The notes beneath the pieces are model-generated. The model saw only the letters and a program-made list of their open reading frames with translations. It made no database searches and was not told where the DNA came from. A program made the translations under genes and the position numbers. A stretch of 64,000 nt of DNA from Holtermanniella nyarrowii (Eukaryota > Basidiomycota > Tremellomycetes > Holtermanniales): the NCBI GenBank assembly GCA_001600035.1, contig BCIT01000019.1, positions 186,001 through 250,000 on the forward strand, given 5' to 3'. Below, in pieces: positions 1 to 10,645 of the stretch (its first letter is position 1; the number at the start of each line of letters is the position of its first letter).

Positions 1-1475
1 TCCCGACGGCCATCAACGATGACTTGAGCTTTTTTGCAGCTCTCAACGGCGTCAATAGCAGTCCAGCGCATTCAAGAGCTCTGACTCCTCGATGATATGA
101 AACATTGCAAAGGCCATAGGGCTCCTTGCCCTTCCGAGCACTGCGAACCCATTCTCGCGCACCACCCGAGATCCATGCGCCGAATTTCACTTGGGTTGTT
201 GAGCGGGAGTGTACGCGATTCTATACAGCCACTAGCTCGCTGCCAGCTGCATTCTACTCCGCCTTCATGGAGTCAAACTCCGTGACTCTCGATGTATGAT
301 CTCGGTCGCAACGTCCGTTCGCGTTAAACGTCTTTTGGTGCTGTGCTAAACCGTGCATGGCCTTAATCTGACTTTATCACGAGCATGGGCCAGTGTCTAG
401 TCGTCTGGAAGCTGCGAGTCTCATGCAAAGTCGCTCTAACTGACAACGCAGCCTTACAGAGCCCACTACTTTAGCCTGATCATCCACGTCTACGTATCGT
501 TAGCGCTGCGCAATGTGTGACATATACACGTCTCCGGACGCAAGCCAAAGAAGTGGACGGCGTCGTGAACGCTTTGGGCGACAGGTAGTCGAAGCCTTTC
601 ATTGGTGTGGCCTCGCTTAATGGCGAATGCTGTGCGAACGATGGCTCGTAAGGCTGCGTCGTACTGACCCAGGGAGTTTGTCAAGTCGCCGGTTGTATGC
701 CTCAATACTTGAAGGGCATTTATTGTTTTTGATAGGTAATGCGACCAGAGGCTCAGTCCGACTAGACGCCGCACTTGAAGCCTCATCGAACTCTCCTACC
801 CTCATGTCTCGGTTCAATCATCTCCGCATCCTCCTCAGATCCTCACGCGCTATCCTCTCATTGTCCCTCTCGTCCCATCTCCTCATTTGACTCGACCTGA
901 TGTCAGTTCTCGGTCGCGCCACTGATTCAGTCTCTCTGACACATCCCATAGATGGGTGCGGCAAGCTTGATCGCCGAGTCATGAGCCTTCCACACGCCAT
1001 ACCTGTCAAGCTCTGGTTGGAGCTGTGGCGTATGCCCGAGCCAGTAGCGGTTGAGCGTGAGATTACCTTGATACTGCTCGCTAAGCAGCACTTCGGTCGT
1101 GAAGTCTTTCCAGACCAATCGTGGTCGCTTGTTTTCGGGTGATGCAGCCAACTTGCCGTGGTGTCTCAGAGCAGACTCGAGCGTCTGTTCCTGCTCGCGC
1201 TGCTAAGCTGCGCACTGAGTGAAGACAGGGTGGGCGTCTTAAATCGGGCAATGCCCGGACGACGCAGCTTCGTCATGGTTGATGGCGTTGCGTAATTAGC
1301 CGAAGCGAGTGTTGCCAGATCTTGCGAGCATTTGAGTCTTTGTCGCGAGGAATGATGGTGACCAGACGTAATAGTACCACGGTACTGGCGTCAGAACCCC
1401 AGGATTGTCAATCGGTGACAACTCGGGGGGAAAATATATTGTCGAGTATGTTAGAATTTTGCGCTTTGCGAAAAA
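1..1475. other. gene-poor stretch, no supported gene
   Basis: Only short overlapping open frames occur here on both strands. None gives a recognisable domain, and I could not build a convincing spliced model with GT...CTGAC...AG introns. An undetected exon or non-coding RNA cannot be excluded. Confidence 0.5.
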
Positions 1476-1577
1476 GTCCCATTAACTCAGTTGGTTTAGA
1501 GTGACCGCCTTTTATTACCCCCGCGCGTTTTGCGTACGTGATAGCGGTATGTCGCGGGTTCGAATCCCGCATGGGAT
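1476..1577 (+). tRNA. tRNA-Lys(UUU) with a 28-nt intron
   Basis: A full cloverleaf can be drawn. The acceptor arm pairs GTCCCAT with ATGGGAT, with one G-T pair at the end. The D stem pairs ACTC with GAGT, and the anticodon stem pairs ACCGC (1504-1508) with GCGGT (1544-1548). The T arm is GCGGG-TTCGAAT-CCCGC (1554-1570) after the variable loop ATGTC. The anticodon TTT lies at 1511-1513. An intron of 28 nt (1515-1542) follows the base 3' of the anticodon, the canonical position for nuclear tRNA introns. The mature RNA would be 74 nt before CCA addition. It decodes lysine AAA codons. The intron should be removed by the tRNA splicing endonuclease. Confidence 0.93.
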
Positions 1578-1586
1578 TTTCTTTTT
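1577..1586 (+). terminator. RNA polymerase III T-tract terminator
   Basis: Runs of four and five T residues, separated by one C, begin at the last base of the tRNA gene. This is the usual Pol III stop signal. Confidence 0.8.
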
Positions 1587-2736
1587 ACCTCTGTCTGGCG
1601 TTTGCGCCCTCAAGCTTGATTTTTCCTCCCCTGATCGCTCTTCAGTCGATTGAATCACCCTTTTGGAATATCAGAAAACAGCTTAGGCATAGCACTTGCC
1701 GCCATGGTAGCGGAGCAGGTAAGCAGTTCAAGCTTGCAAGAACATCATTTTGAGGGAAATATGCCCTGTCTCCGAAATACTTCAGCAGGGGATTGTATCG
1801 TCTGCGACATTTATCATGTTCAAAGGTCGTGGAGAGCGATGTGGTATTGGTCAGTGCAGATGCCTGCATTGGAACTTTGTCCTTGGAACGGTATATCATT
1901 GCGTCTCATTTGCCAGCGGTCGGGCAGCGTTGTTGCTTATTAATGGGCCTACCGCGTTTGGTACAAGGCCGCGATGTTGTCTGGTCACTTGCTCATCGAG
2001 GATGCATGTTCTTGGACCTTCAATTCACGTTCTCAGGACCTGAACCAAATGCCATCAGAATCATTCATAAACAAAACCCAATCTAACAGTGTAAAAGGCA
2101 TGGCTCGTCCCTAAGGCAGAGCGTCCCCCTCCGGGATAAACAACTTGGCTTTTGTACTGACTCGTTCCATGTTCGACAGTACCATCCGTCTCTCGATGTC
2201 GGATACATGTCGTTCAGCTGAGGTGTATTCGGATACGGGCCTAAAATTGGTCCTCGTGAACTTGACTGTGCACATTTTGCAGGATTGACCCCTGGTTGTG
2301 TGTTGTATCTTATGAATACACACTTGTCGATCGTAGATGTGTCCCGTGTCTGGCGATCTGTCAGAAGAGCCAAAAGGACTAACAGCTGCACTCACTCTCA
2401 CAGTACCACAGGCGATTGGCCATGTATGTCTCCGAATTTGTCGCCTGGAAGTAATCTGTCTGTCAGTATACGACCTGTGACTGAGGAGCTAGCGTACTTC
2501 GCGTTGTTTCAGCTTGCGTATTAGTGACAACCTGTCCTTGCTTGTTGGGAAGGAAGAGGGAACCTGGCTCGCAGGGATCTGCAAAGAAAGAATCGGCAAA
2601 CTTGAACCACCAGAAATTACCCGGATACCATTGCAAAATCACCAATATGAAGTGAGTGGAAGCGGAGGGTGGAACACTCATGTCCAGTTTGGAAGCTTCC
2701 GCTAGACGGAGCAATCCAGACGGTGACATAGGCTCA
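1587..2736. other. no supported gene
   Basis: Several open frames of 60-100 codons overlap on both strands but none resembles a known family. The minus-strand frame that crosses 2463-3038 is partly explained by the 3' exons of the neighbouring spliced gene; the part below 2737 has no support. Confidence 0.5.
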
Positions 2737-4432
2737 CTAGTCGAGGGTGACCGCTCCACGGAGCCTCTCGTACCGACCAAGTGAACTATGCTCAGTCGTG
2801 AGGAAGACCCCTCGCAGCTCGCCGGCTGTAATAACAGCGTGGATCGGCGAAGAGGCCTGCAGCGCGCCAGAAATGTCACGATGCGGTATTGGGGAGATCG
2901 CGAGGGCGGTGCTGGTTCTTGCAACGTGGACCGGATTGGCTTCGAGATGCTTGAGACAGCCTCCATTGCTTCGCGCTCATGGCACCTTGGCACACAGGGA
3001 TGGTCGGAGCATTGCCGCGCGTGGTGACCACCTGACATTGAGCTGACCGTACGATCTCGACCGTCTTTGCTGGGTGGGCGAAGGCTACGGCTTGAGTTGA
3101 GGGATCAGGATGCCGCCCAGGCAGCTTCTGGTGGTCCGCCTTGACCTTGATCTCATGGAGATCCATCACAAACACCTGCCGTCAGTAATTGTGAGCTCGT
3201 TACCTCACCTGCTCTGGATCGACGCCCTTTCAAATCAATGCCTGTGTTGTGAAGCACGCAGGCGTGAGGACGGATACGTCTGTATGATTCGGGGGGCAGG
3301 CAAGCACAATCGCGGTGCCGGCTTGACGAGCAGCTTCAGGACTATCACATCAGTCTTCATCGAGCTGACCGACTCACTAAACACATTCAGGAAAAGGCAA
3401 CGTCTGCTCGATTTCTTGCCACGCTGCACGATATGGCGCAAGCGTTTTGCTGCAACTATCTTCTGAAGAACTTTTTCTCCCGTTGGCGTGCGTCTTACTG
3501 CATCTCTGAACGCACTTGATAGATGCCTACCTGCTTAAAACCCGTTGGAAGAGCTTCTCTGAGAAAGCGATGCAAGGAGCTTGACGTCAGCATTGCCCGT
3601 GACTCAGAAGCTTACGTCTCCATTCCCTTACAATCCAGCAGGCATATAGTCCGATCCTTCATCTCGTCAATAGTTGTCTGCAGTGTGCTACATTGAATAG
3701 CACCTTGTAGGTCGCATGCGCGCATCGCTTCATCACTGCAGACCAACAATCGATTAGAGCCTCTTCGACAGTCTCGACGGGATGGCCAAACTCGGCAGCT
3801 TGGTCCGCATTCGCGCGCTTGAGACGAGTCCTGAAGCGATCGATTCACCATTACCTCATGGAGGTTGGCAATGTAGACCTGCTTGTCAGTATTGGATGTT
3901 CTGGTATTCTCACCTGGGACGGGATCAATACCCTTCTTCCGCAAGCAGCGTGCCGTGTCGGCAGCCAGAATTGACTCGTCTGTTTGAACTGGAGACCACC
4001 CGAGCAGAACACCGCATCCAGCTTCGCTCGCCCCGTTAGGTCTCTTTGTCAGCATATGCCCCGATCTGAACACTCACCCGACGCTACCTGGGAACGCATC
4101 GCTCCTTCTCCTCACCCAAGCTTCTTCGTACTTCTCGCGGCGGCGCTCGGCTTTCCTATGTTCGCGATCAACGTCCTCATCAGTGGCAAAGCGCTTGACG
4201 TTCGCCTCCCATTCGTCCCACATGAGTTTTGTGACACCCTTTCGAGTAAGGGCTTCGAGTAAGGGCATCAGACAAGACTGACGGAAGTCTTCTACTGACG
4301 GCGCTTGAAATCAGCAATCGGTCCGCAACATGTGTACTTACGACGCCAAGCTTGTTCGCAGTCGAGACTACGAGCAAACTCATCTGCAATTGTGAGTACT
4401 CAAGATCGAAGGGCATGTTAGCTTACCATCAT
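2737..4432 (-). CDS. unrecognised spliced gene with a repeated LHE segment
   Basis: I do not recognise this protein. Reading the minus strand across introns with CTGAC-type branch sites gives a continuous product of roughly 430 residues ending at the TAG at 2739-2737. An early exon is highly charged (KLMWDEWEANVKRF, then REHRKAERRREKYEEAW), which suggests a helix. Two later segments resemble each other: VYIANLHEARANAD...GHPVETVE and VFVMDLHEIKVKAD...AHPAKTVE. Each starts just after a phase-0 intron. The C-terminus (LEANPVHVARTSTALAIS to RGAVTLD) is open and codon-like. At least eight introns are needed. The 5' end is uncertain: the first exon with ATG-ATG at 4432-4427 needs a weak GAG acceptor, and an in-frame open stretch continues upstream to about 4590 without another ATG. 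It could be a lineage-specific gene or one beginning to decay. Confidence 0.45.
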
Positions 4433-4596
4433 CGTTGCGAGCCGTGCTCTTTGGAGGTCGGCGAGAAGACCCTCACTGCTATGGCGAGTATCGGTCACCT
4501 CGACGCTTTGGACGCGTCCAGAACTGTAAGGGAGCCCGATCACCCGATCGGCCGAAAGGGGCACATCATTGTTTGCCACTTCCGGGAATGCATGTC

Positions 4597-4783
4597 AATC
4601 TTGTATGCAATGATCTCCACGCTGGCACTTGTCTTGCTATCGTATTGTCACACTAACACTAGTGCAAGCTTTCTATTGTTGCTTGCTCAGCACAATAGCT
4701 TTCTCGGCGTGTCGATCCTCTGGGCGACGATCACCACGCTGGTTCTTGTTCTGTTCCCTATTGTTGCCTGCTCAGCACATTAG
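4597..4783. repeat. two imperfect tandem copies of a short hydrophobic-coding unit
   Basis: The segment 4597-4698 is echoed at 4713-4783. Shared blocks include ATCxCCACGCTGGxxCTTGT and a block ending in TTGCYTGCTCAGCACA. Read on the plus strand, both copies give hydrophobic peptides (AMISTLALVLLS and ATITTLVLVLFP). They may be a decayed duplicated membrane-protein exon. Confidence 0.5.
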
Positions 4784-4928
4784 ACCTTGGGCGTATGAGA
4801 CGAGAAGGGAGAAGAGTGATGCAGGGGTTTAAGAGAGAGAGGCATCCGCATCTGGTCATGCATTCGATTCTGGCTTTCCTTCTTCCCTAGACATTTCATT
4901 TGCGACCTTTGAAGGCCCATCTCCCGTG

Positions 4929-5188
4929 GTCATATACGCATCGACAAAGTATCGATTCTCCTTCACGTCTTCGCTATCATCAACGTTGTCGCATCCATCG
5001 GTAGTGTGATGATCGCTCGAATGAAATCCCACTCGCTGTGTCGCTATCGCTCGTCACCCTCTTGATCATTTGTCGCACGCGCGCTCTCGTTGTCTTCACG
5101 ATCTTCAAATACAACCTCCCTAGCACGCACGAATGTAGCAGAGCAGCAAGCCTGGCTCAAGCTCGCGTGCGTCTTCAAACCCGTATCA
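4929..5188 (+). repeat. left arm of an imperfect inverted duplication
   Basis: This arm matches the reverse complement of 5235-5494 along its whole length with scattered substitutions. On the plus strand it reads as the membrane-type peptide SLSLVTLLIICRTRAL...FKYNLPSTHE, equivalent to the minus-strand peptide of the other arm. Near 5030 the left copy is one base shorter than the right copy, which splits its reading frame, so it looks like the degenerate copy. Confidence 0.8.
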
Positions 5189-5762
5189 AGCTGCTTCGGA
5201 AGGAGCGGTCGGGTTTTTGGTCAAATCCATGATCTGATACGGGTTTGGACGCGTGTGAGCTTGAGCCAGACTTGCTGCTTTGCTACGTTCGTGCGTGCTA
5301 GGGAGGCCGTACTTGAAGACCATGAAGAACAGGAGAGTGCGCATGCGACAAACGATCAGGAGGGTGACGAGCGATAGCGACACAGCGAGTGAGTTGCCCA
5401 TTCGAGCGATCATCAAACTACCGATGGATGCGAGAACGTTGACAATGGCGAAGACGCGAAAGAGAATCGATATTCTGTCGATGCGTGTATCGACGTCACT
5501 GTCAGACCTGTCAAACATCCTGTCAGGCCTTTTAGTGTAGTCCCGCATCACGCTGCCAGTAGCCAGGAAGGAAGAGATGTTCCCTGTGTGTTAGCATCCG
5601 GGTCAGGAATCGTCTCGTATCAACGTCCATGGGCGCGTCCCAAGCGTCGAGATGGTGGTTTACTAAGTGCATCTGTGATTCCTTGACTTTTGTCCTGTAT
5701 AATCCTTTCCGTCTCCTACAGATGTTGGCGTAATGGCAGAGCCGAGCAGGTGCCCATGGCAA
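5186..5762 (-). CDS. possible spliced membrane-protein gene, unrecognised
   Basis: Two overlapping minus-strand frames look like exons of one gene. The upstream frame reads MHLVNHHLDAWDAPMDVDT, then TRRFLTRMLTHREHLFLPGY. The downstream frame has a charged stretch (DYTKRPDRMFDRSDSDVD) followed by two hydrophobic segments long enough to cross a membrane. A GTAAGT donor near 5813 suggests a further 5' exon (AELQRKLERRYSPKL). I could not find an intron that joins the two main exons in phase, so the model is incomplete and the gene may be damaged. The hydrophobic exon is the one copied in inverted orientation at 4929-5188. No family is assigned. Confidence 0.3.
5235..5494 (-). repeat. right arm of the inverted duplication
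   Basis: This is the reverse-complement partner of 4929-5188, separated from it by a 46-bp spacer. It lies inside an open minus-strand frame (VFAIVNVLASIGSLMIARM, then a second hydrophobic stretch VSLSLVTLLIVCRMRTLLFF). A transcript across both arms could fold into a long hairpin. Confidence 0.8.
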
Positions 5763-6240
5763 TACTCACTATAGCATTGAGGGTCTTTTCTCGAGTGACC
5801 TTGGCTTATTCAGTACTTACCTCTGGCGCCTCGGGAGCTTTGGAGAATATCGCCGCTCAAGCTTTCGCTGCAACTCGGCTGCCAGTGTGAACAGCCCGTT
5901 TCAAAAGAATGTGAATCACTGAATCAGTGGTCATGGCGTCGAGGAAGTTGTTGCAGCAGACTTGTATGGTGTCTTACCCCAACCTGATGCAGTTCGCTGG
6001 AGCGAGCGCCTGCGGTCCGTCTACCGACGATCGCGATCCGTGCTATCGCGTCACCAATGCACAGACGCGAGTGAAGAGGTTATTGACAGTAAAAATACAA
6101 TCAAAAAGTCACAATGACAACCTGCCAATCCCAGACAACTCAGTACACTGTAATACTGTGTACTCAACAGGTCGCATCCACGACTCCAACTCAGAAGACC
6201 ATTATGCATCCCGTCAAGAACACTGCCCGTGAAAGTAAAC

Positions 6241-7031
6241 CTACTCGCCCGCAAACGTCTTTGGCGGCGCTTGCGATACGTTGAGATCACGCATCTTGCC
6301 CTGTTAATCGTGAGTCCTACTAAACGTACCACAAGGAACTCACATCCTCGAGCTGATAAACCATACCGTGGATATACACTCCATTAGCCCCACGTCGTTT
6401 CCAGTCATTCTGGATGACTTCCGAATCGACGATATGCTTGACGTTCTGCACGACGTTTTCCTTCCATCAGTCTAATTCAACACTATAACCCACCTCCACA
6501 AGTAGATCCAAACTCGGCACCTGACCATTCTCATCCTTCAACCTTCTAGCAAGCGCAATCAGCGGTTTCAAAAACCTCTGCAACTGGGTTGGCCTCGGTG
6601 AATCCGGAAACATGCTCGCTGACAAAGCGGATTGACAGCCTACGCAAGCGGTATGGCCTACGACCATGATGTGTTTGATTTTAAGGTTTTGAATAGCAAG
6701 AGTGATGACGCTGTTGATGCTGTCGTCCTGTTGGGAATAGATGTTGGCGACGTTACGATGGACAAAGATCTCGCCTGGAGCTGCGTTGAAGAGTGTTGAT
6801 TCAGGGACGCGAGCGTCGGAGCCTGTTGTCAGGTACAGCCGTGGCAAGCTACGACTTACAACCGATCCACAACATCTTTGGCCTCTGCCCCGCATAGTTT
6901 CGCGTAAAGAAATCTGGATCATTCTCTGCAATCCTTTTCGCCCAATCTTGATTTCGCTGAACGAGCTCGACCTGACGTCAGTCCGTTCGTCACTGGCCAC
7001 TCACGAGTTCTGGAAAGTGTCGCAGCGGCAT
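6241..7031 (-). CDS. beta-class carbonic anhydrase
   Basis: This enzyme interconverts CO2 and bicarbonate, supplying bicarbonate to carboxylases; fungal members (NCE103/CAN type) act in cytosol or mitochondria. Five exons join in phase: 7031-7005, 6971-6860, 6822-6494, 6460-6344 and 6300-6241, giving 214 residues, a normal length for the family. The zinc and catalytic motif CSDARVPE spans the second intron (Cys and the Asp-Arg pair). It is followed by PGEIFVHRNVAN and by GHTACVGC, which supplies the His and Cys zinc ligands. The C-terminal half contains NGVYIHGMVYQLEDG. There is no clear targeting peptide (MPLRHFPEL...), so a cytosolic enzyme is likely. It is transcribed divergently from the PIG-T gene. 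Confidence 0.93.
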
Positions 7032-7525
7032 CTTAGTAGCGAGCTATCAACGAACGACAAAGACAAGTCAGTTTGTGAAGATAGGGACCGATTGCGATCG
7101 CTTTCAATATGAGCCGCTCACTCCCCTTGGAACCTGGATCTTGGCAATTGCGTTGTTACCCCTTGAACCCCTTTGGATCTGCCACGCGTTTCACCATCAA
7201 TTGGTGCGCACGGACGCTGACGGCGTGTGGCGCTCGATCCGGCTGATGCTTTGTGGATCAGACTAACTGCGTAAGGCGCCTTCCCGTTGCTGAATCAGCT
7301 TGATCCGGACCATCAAATGATGCATCACCCCTTTTATCTCCCTTGATCTGCCTTTGGAACCAGAGGGGCTCGTGGATCCCTGCAGCTGCAGGTCCGGATC
7401 TTCCGGAGCCGAGTTGCTAGCGTCACGCTAGATGAGCGCTAGCAGCAACGAACCAAGCTTACGACACGTCGAGGCTGTAGCTGCAGCTGTAACTGTAGTA
7501 GCTGTATTTGGTAGACGAGGTCAGC
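7032..7525. promoter_or_regulatory. divergent promoter region, carbonic anhydrase / PIG-T
   Basis: This 494-bp interval separates two divergent start codons, so it should hold both promoters. It contains several short related blocks around GGATCT/TGATCC and, near 7470-7506, a degenerate run of GCTGTA-like units. No clear TATA box was seen. Confidence 0.5.
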
Positions 7526-9122
7526 ATGAAACCAGTCATCTACGTCCTCGCCCTTCTAGGCGTCGTCAACGCGGCGTCATATCACGAGCAACTCACCTTG
7601 CGACCCACACAAGACGGCAAGCTCTCCGTTCACTTCGAGTTCACCACTCGATTTCCAGCTCCAACAGCGAGCGACATTCGCAAGTCTCTTGTACCAAACT
7701 ATACTGACATATAGCAACTTCTCATCACTCTTTGACGCCGCCGGCACTGCTGCTGCCATTGGAGAAGAATAACGTCTCGTCCATGACAATGTCGTTTGTC
7801 TCGGGGAGATGGGATCCGACGTGGGGCATGGGACCTTTGGAAGCTGAGAGTGGTGGAGGGGGTGGAGAGGTCCGAGGTTGGCTCAAACAGGAAGAGTGAG
7901 CTCGCAAGCAATCAAAGCTGACGACAGTCCCGAAGCATGGCTAGCAGCCACTCACGCTCTCGGCGGTCTTTTCTGTGCCGGACTAGGCCCGACATCACCC
8001 GACGAAACAACCTCAGCATTCGGAAAACTCTACCCCGGCAAAGGCTATCATTTTTTCACACCCACACCACCCAATCAGCTATGCACGGAAAACCTGACGC
8101 CTTTTTTGAAACTCTTGCCTTCGAAAGGCCGCTCGGGCCTGAGTGCGTTGCTAGCGAATCCGGGCGTAGTGATGGCTTGGGGGTTCAAAAGTGAGGGTAT
8201 TGAGGTTTTGATGCCTGATGAGGAGGCGAGGGATGGATATTGGCGGGGGTGGTGGGAAGGCGTTGTGGATCTGGTGCCGCATAGAGGTGGTTCGAGAGGT
8301 AAGTTTGCGGCGCCAAGGACGCGCTGATTAGTAGACTTCTCCATCGAATCGCTTTTCAAAAGCCAACTTGATCGGCCGTTCCCATTAGCGTCATCCTCGA
8401 CACTCAGAATTCTTGGTCCACATCTGCCGACCGCTTCGCCGGGACCATCTTTAACTTCTCGCGAGGTGGTCGATGGTGAAGAAGTAGATTTTCTCGCATG
8501 GGACCTGCTGAGTCTGAATGAGCGGTCCATCGCATTCACATTTAACGAAGGCGACTTTCAATATACCAGGGCGACGTTACCGAGCATCACACTTCACCGC
8601 TCCCTCATCAGGCCGCATGCCGCAGACGGTACTTTGCTCGTCAAGATCTCCAATTCTGGTCCAGCGCGACTGGTCGGCTATACCGAGATGCTGCCTTGGT
8701 GGCTCAAGACTTGGGTCAGCGAGATCAGCGCTTCCCAAACCGACATCATCCAGAACGTCGAATACACCGCTTCGATCCCTCATATTCGAGCAACAACCCT
8801 CCTCTTAACACTCGCACTACCCGCCAACAGCACCATCACCGTATCCATACCCTACACGAAACAAACTATCAAGTACACTGAACATCGACCTGATGCCGAG
8901 CGAGGTATCGAGATCCCCAGCGGTACATTGGTTTTCCTCGATCGCGATCAGGGAAGACAGAGGCAGAGGTTGTTTACCAACAAGAGTCTGTTGGATCTAC
9001 CGATACCAGACTTTTCAATGCCTTATAACGTAATTATCATGACTTGTACTGTGCTTGCACTGTTCTTTGGTGGGGTCTTTAATCTGGTGGGTAGGAAATG
9101 GGGGGTTGTGGTGGTGCGGTGA
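7526..9122 (+). CDS. GPI16: GPI transamidase subunit PIG-T/Gpi16
   Basis: PIG-T is the lumenal/ER-membrane subunit that stabilises the GPI transamidase, which attaches GPI anchors to proteins in the ER. The start gives a signal peptide (MKPVIYVLALLGVVNA) followed by the family N-terminus YHEQLTLRPTQDGKLSVHFE. Exons 7526-7679, 7715-7895, 7928-8298 and 8332-9122 give 498 residues. The first intron only keeps frame if it is a GC-AG intron starting GCAAGT at 7680. Family features in order are SFVSGRWDPTWG, a Cys-containing CTENLTPFLKLLP, PWWLKTWV and a C-terminal membrane helix near YNVIIMTCTVLALFFGGVF. At 498 residues it is somewhat shorter than typical homologues (about 580-610). The assignment is strong. 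Confidence 0.92.
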
Positions 9123-9289
9123 TGTGATTTGTACAGAGCAGATTTGCCAGTGCGCTCGTGAGAGTCCTTTGAAGGCCTTGTGATTGGAGAGAGTCGGCTG
9201 GCGTGCGAGTCCTACCTTTCTTGTGCACCTAAAAAGAGGCTGAAACTTCGCGGCTACAAAACCCACTGGCGCTGCAACTTTCAGCAGCC

Positions 9290-9676
9290 ATGCCTACCGT
9301 CATCTCAGACATTGACAACACCTTGAATCGACTCGAGTCGGCTGTTACTGCAGTAAAGGCGGTCGGCACAGACTTTGAAGCCTATAAGTTATCTGTGAAC
9401 AGCCTTTGGGACATAGAGGTACAGGCCCTCGAGCTCACAGGGATGAGTAGCGCACAAGATGAGCGCTTCAATAAATTGTTTCAGAAGTCTGCACAATGTA
9501 CAAACGGTTGGCCTCGGTATCGACGCTGATGACGTGTCGAATGTCGAGAGTAGAGCAGTGCTGATGATGCAACCGCTATATGTGCCTCTGCCGAAGTTCT
9601 CTGCGAAAGTTGTGGGGTCTTGTTTCTGGCTCTGGACATGTTTCCTTGTGGCAAGCTGGCGCTGGTGAAGCGCTGA
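9290..9676 (+). CDS. small hypothetical protein
   Basis: I do not recognise this protein. The ATG at 9290 opens a helical, coiled-coil-like stretch (ISDIDNTLNRLESAVTAVKA). A 39-nt intron beginning GTATCG at about 9519, with a GCTGATGAC-like branch site, joins it in frame to SADDATAICASAEVLC...LALVKR and a stop at 9676, for about 115 residues. The second exon is cysteine-rich. The splice model is supported only by frame and signals. Without it the first frame ends after 79 codons. Confidence 0.4.
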
Positions 9677-10063
9677 TGAAACATCGGATCATCTCAACTT
9701 CCTCAAGTCACCCGTTGCTTTCAGCCCGAAGCGCGAATCCAAGAGCATCGGCTGGCCAATTGCGCAGCAAAGTTGAAACGCGTGTCATGTTGACGAACGC
9801 CATTGCTGATGATTAGCGACTTGGTCTACTAATGGCTGGGTGTAGAGCTCAAAACTGTCCTTGACGCCATGAGGTAATCCGCCTGGCGCCACACACAGCG
9901 AGCCATCCGGCTACCCGGCAGTGCGTACCAGCTAGCAGAAATCGTGATACATGACCATGCAAGACCTGATTAACCATCGTGACCCAACCGCCAAGAACCA
10001 TTATGGAGATGCGAAAAGGATGAAAAGAAAGGGATGAAGAATGTTTGAACCGCTCTCGCCACC
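9677..10063. other. intergenic, nothing recognised
   Basis: This 387-bp interval lies between converging genes. Short open frames are present, but none has domain-like features. Confidence 0.5.
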
Positions 10064-10645
10064 TCACTCCCACTCCATATCCTCCAACTCTGTCACCCTT
10101 CCAAGCCTGCTCCCTTCCCTCACTCTCCGATAGTTGCCCAGCCCATGACCCACACCGACTGCAAACACCTTTTCCAGCTCCAGGCCGAGCGGCTCGATTG
10201 TTGTGAGAGGAGTGACGGTCTGCGTCAGGCGATGAAGAAGAGGTTTTGCGGGGATGACTTTGGGTTTGGTGTGGGATGAAGAAGGTGCAGGTGTAGACTG
10301 CCGCTCGACGATGGAATCTGAACGAGCGCGTTTAGGACTGAATGACGTCCGTGGAAGAGGAAGAGGCTTGACTTTTTTATTCGGGCCTTGGCCTGGTAAA
10401 GGGGATGCGGAGCGTGGTGAAGCAGCTGGAGAATGTGCACGCTTCAATGGACGCGCGGTACCAAGAGGAGGTGTCTGTAGATCGTCAGCACATCTGTTTG
10501 ACGTTTGTTGACTCATCACGCCACTCACCTGAAGTCTTGATCGCGTCGCCGCGTCCATCATGACGATATCGACCTCTGTACTGCGCCATGCATAGCTTGG
10601 GTCGACAAACATTGGTGATGGCGAGGAGGAAGAGGTACTTAGCAT
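10064..10645 (-). CDS. hypothetical basic, disordered nuclear-type protein
   Basis: The product is unrecognised. Two exons are joined by a GTGAGT...CTGAC...CAG intron at about 10475-10528, in frame (TRSRLQ to TPPLGTARPLKRAHSP), giving about 175 residues. The middle is rich in Ser, Pro and basic residues, with nuclear-localisation-like patches (NKKVKPLPLPR, SPKRARSD). The C-terminus is more ordered and acidic (GLELEKVFAVGVGHGLGNYR, ending ELEDMEWE). It may be a small nuclear regulator, but that is inference from composition only. Confidence 0.65.
   Translation of the reverse strand: MLSTSSSSPSPMFVDPSYAWRSTEVDIVMMDAATRSRLQVSGVMSQQTSNRCADDLQTPPLGTARPLKRAHSPAASPRSASPLPGQGPNKKVKPLPLPRTSFSPKRARSDSIVERQSTPAPSSSHTKPKVIPAKPLLHRLTQTVTPLTTIEPLGLELEKVFAVGVGHGLGNYRRVREGSRLGRVTELEDMEWE

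Noticed and set aside
2463-3038. 191-codon minus-strand frame as a single-exon gene
   Set aside because: Its reading frame disagrees with the spliced model that explains the same DNA with cleaner codon content ending at 2737.
7691-7714. 24-nt GT-AG intron in the PIG-T gene
   Set aside because: Removing it does not restore the family reading frame; the 35-nt GC-AG intron from 7680 does.
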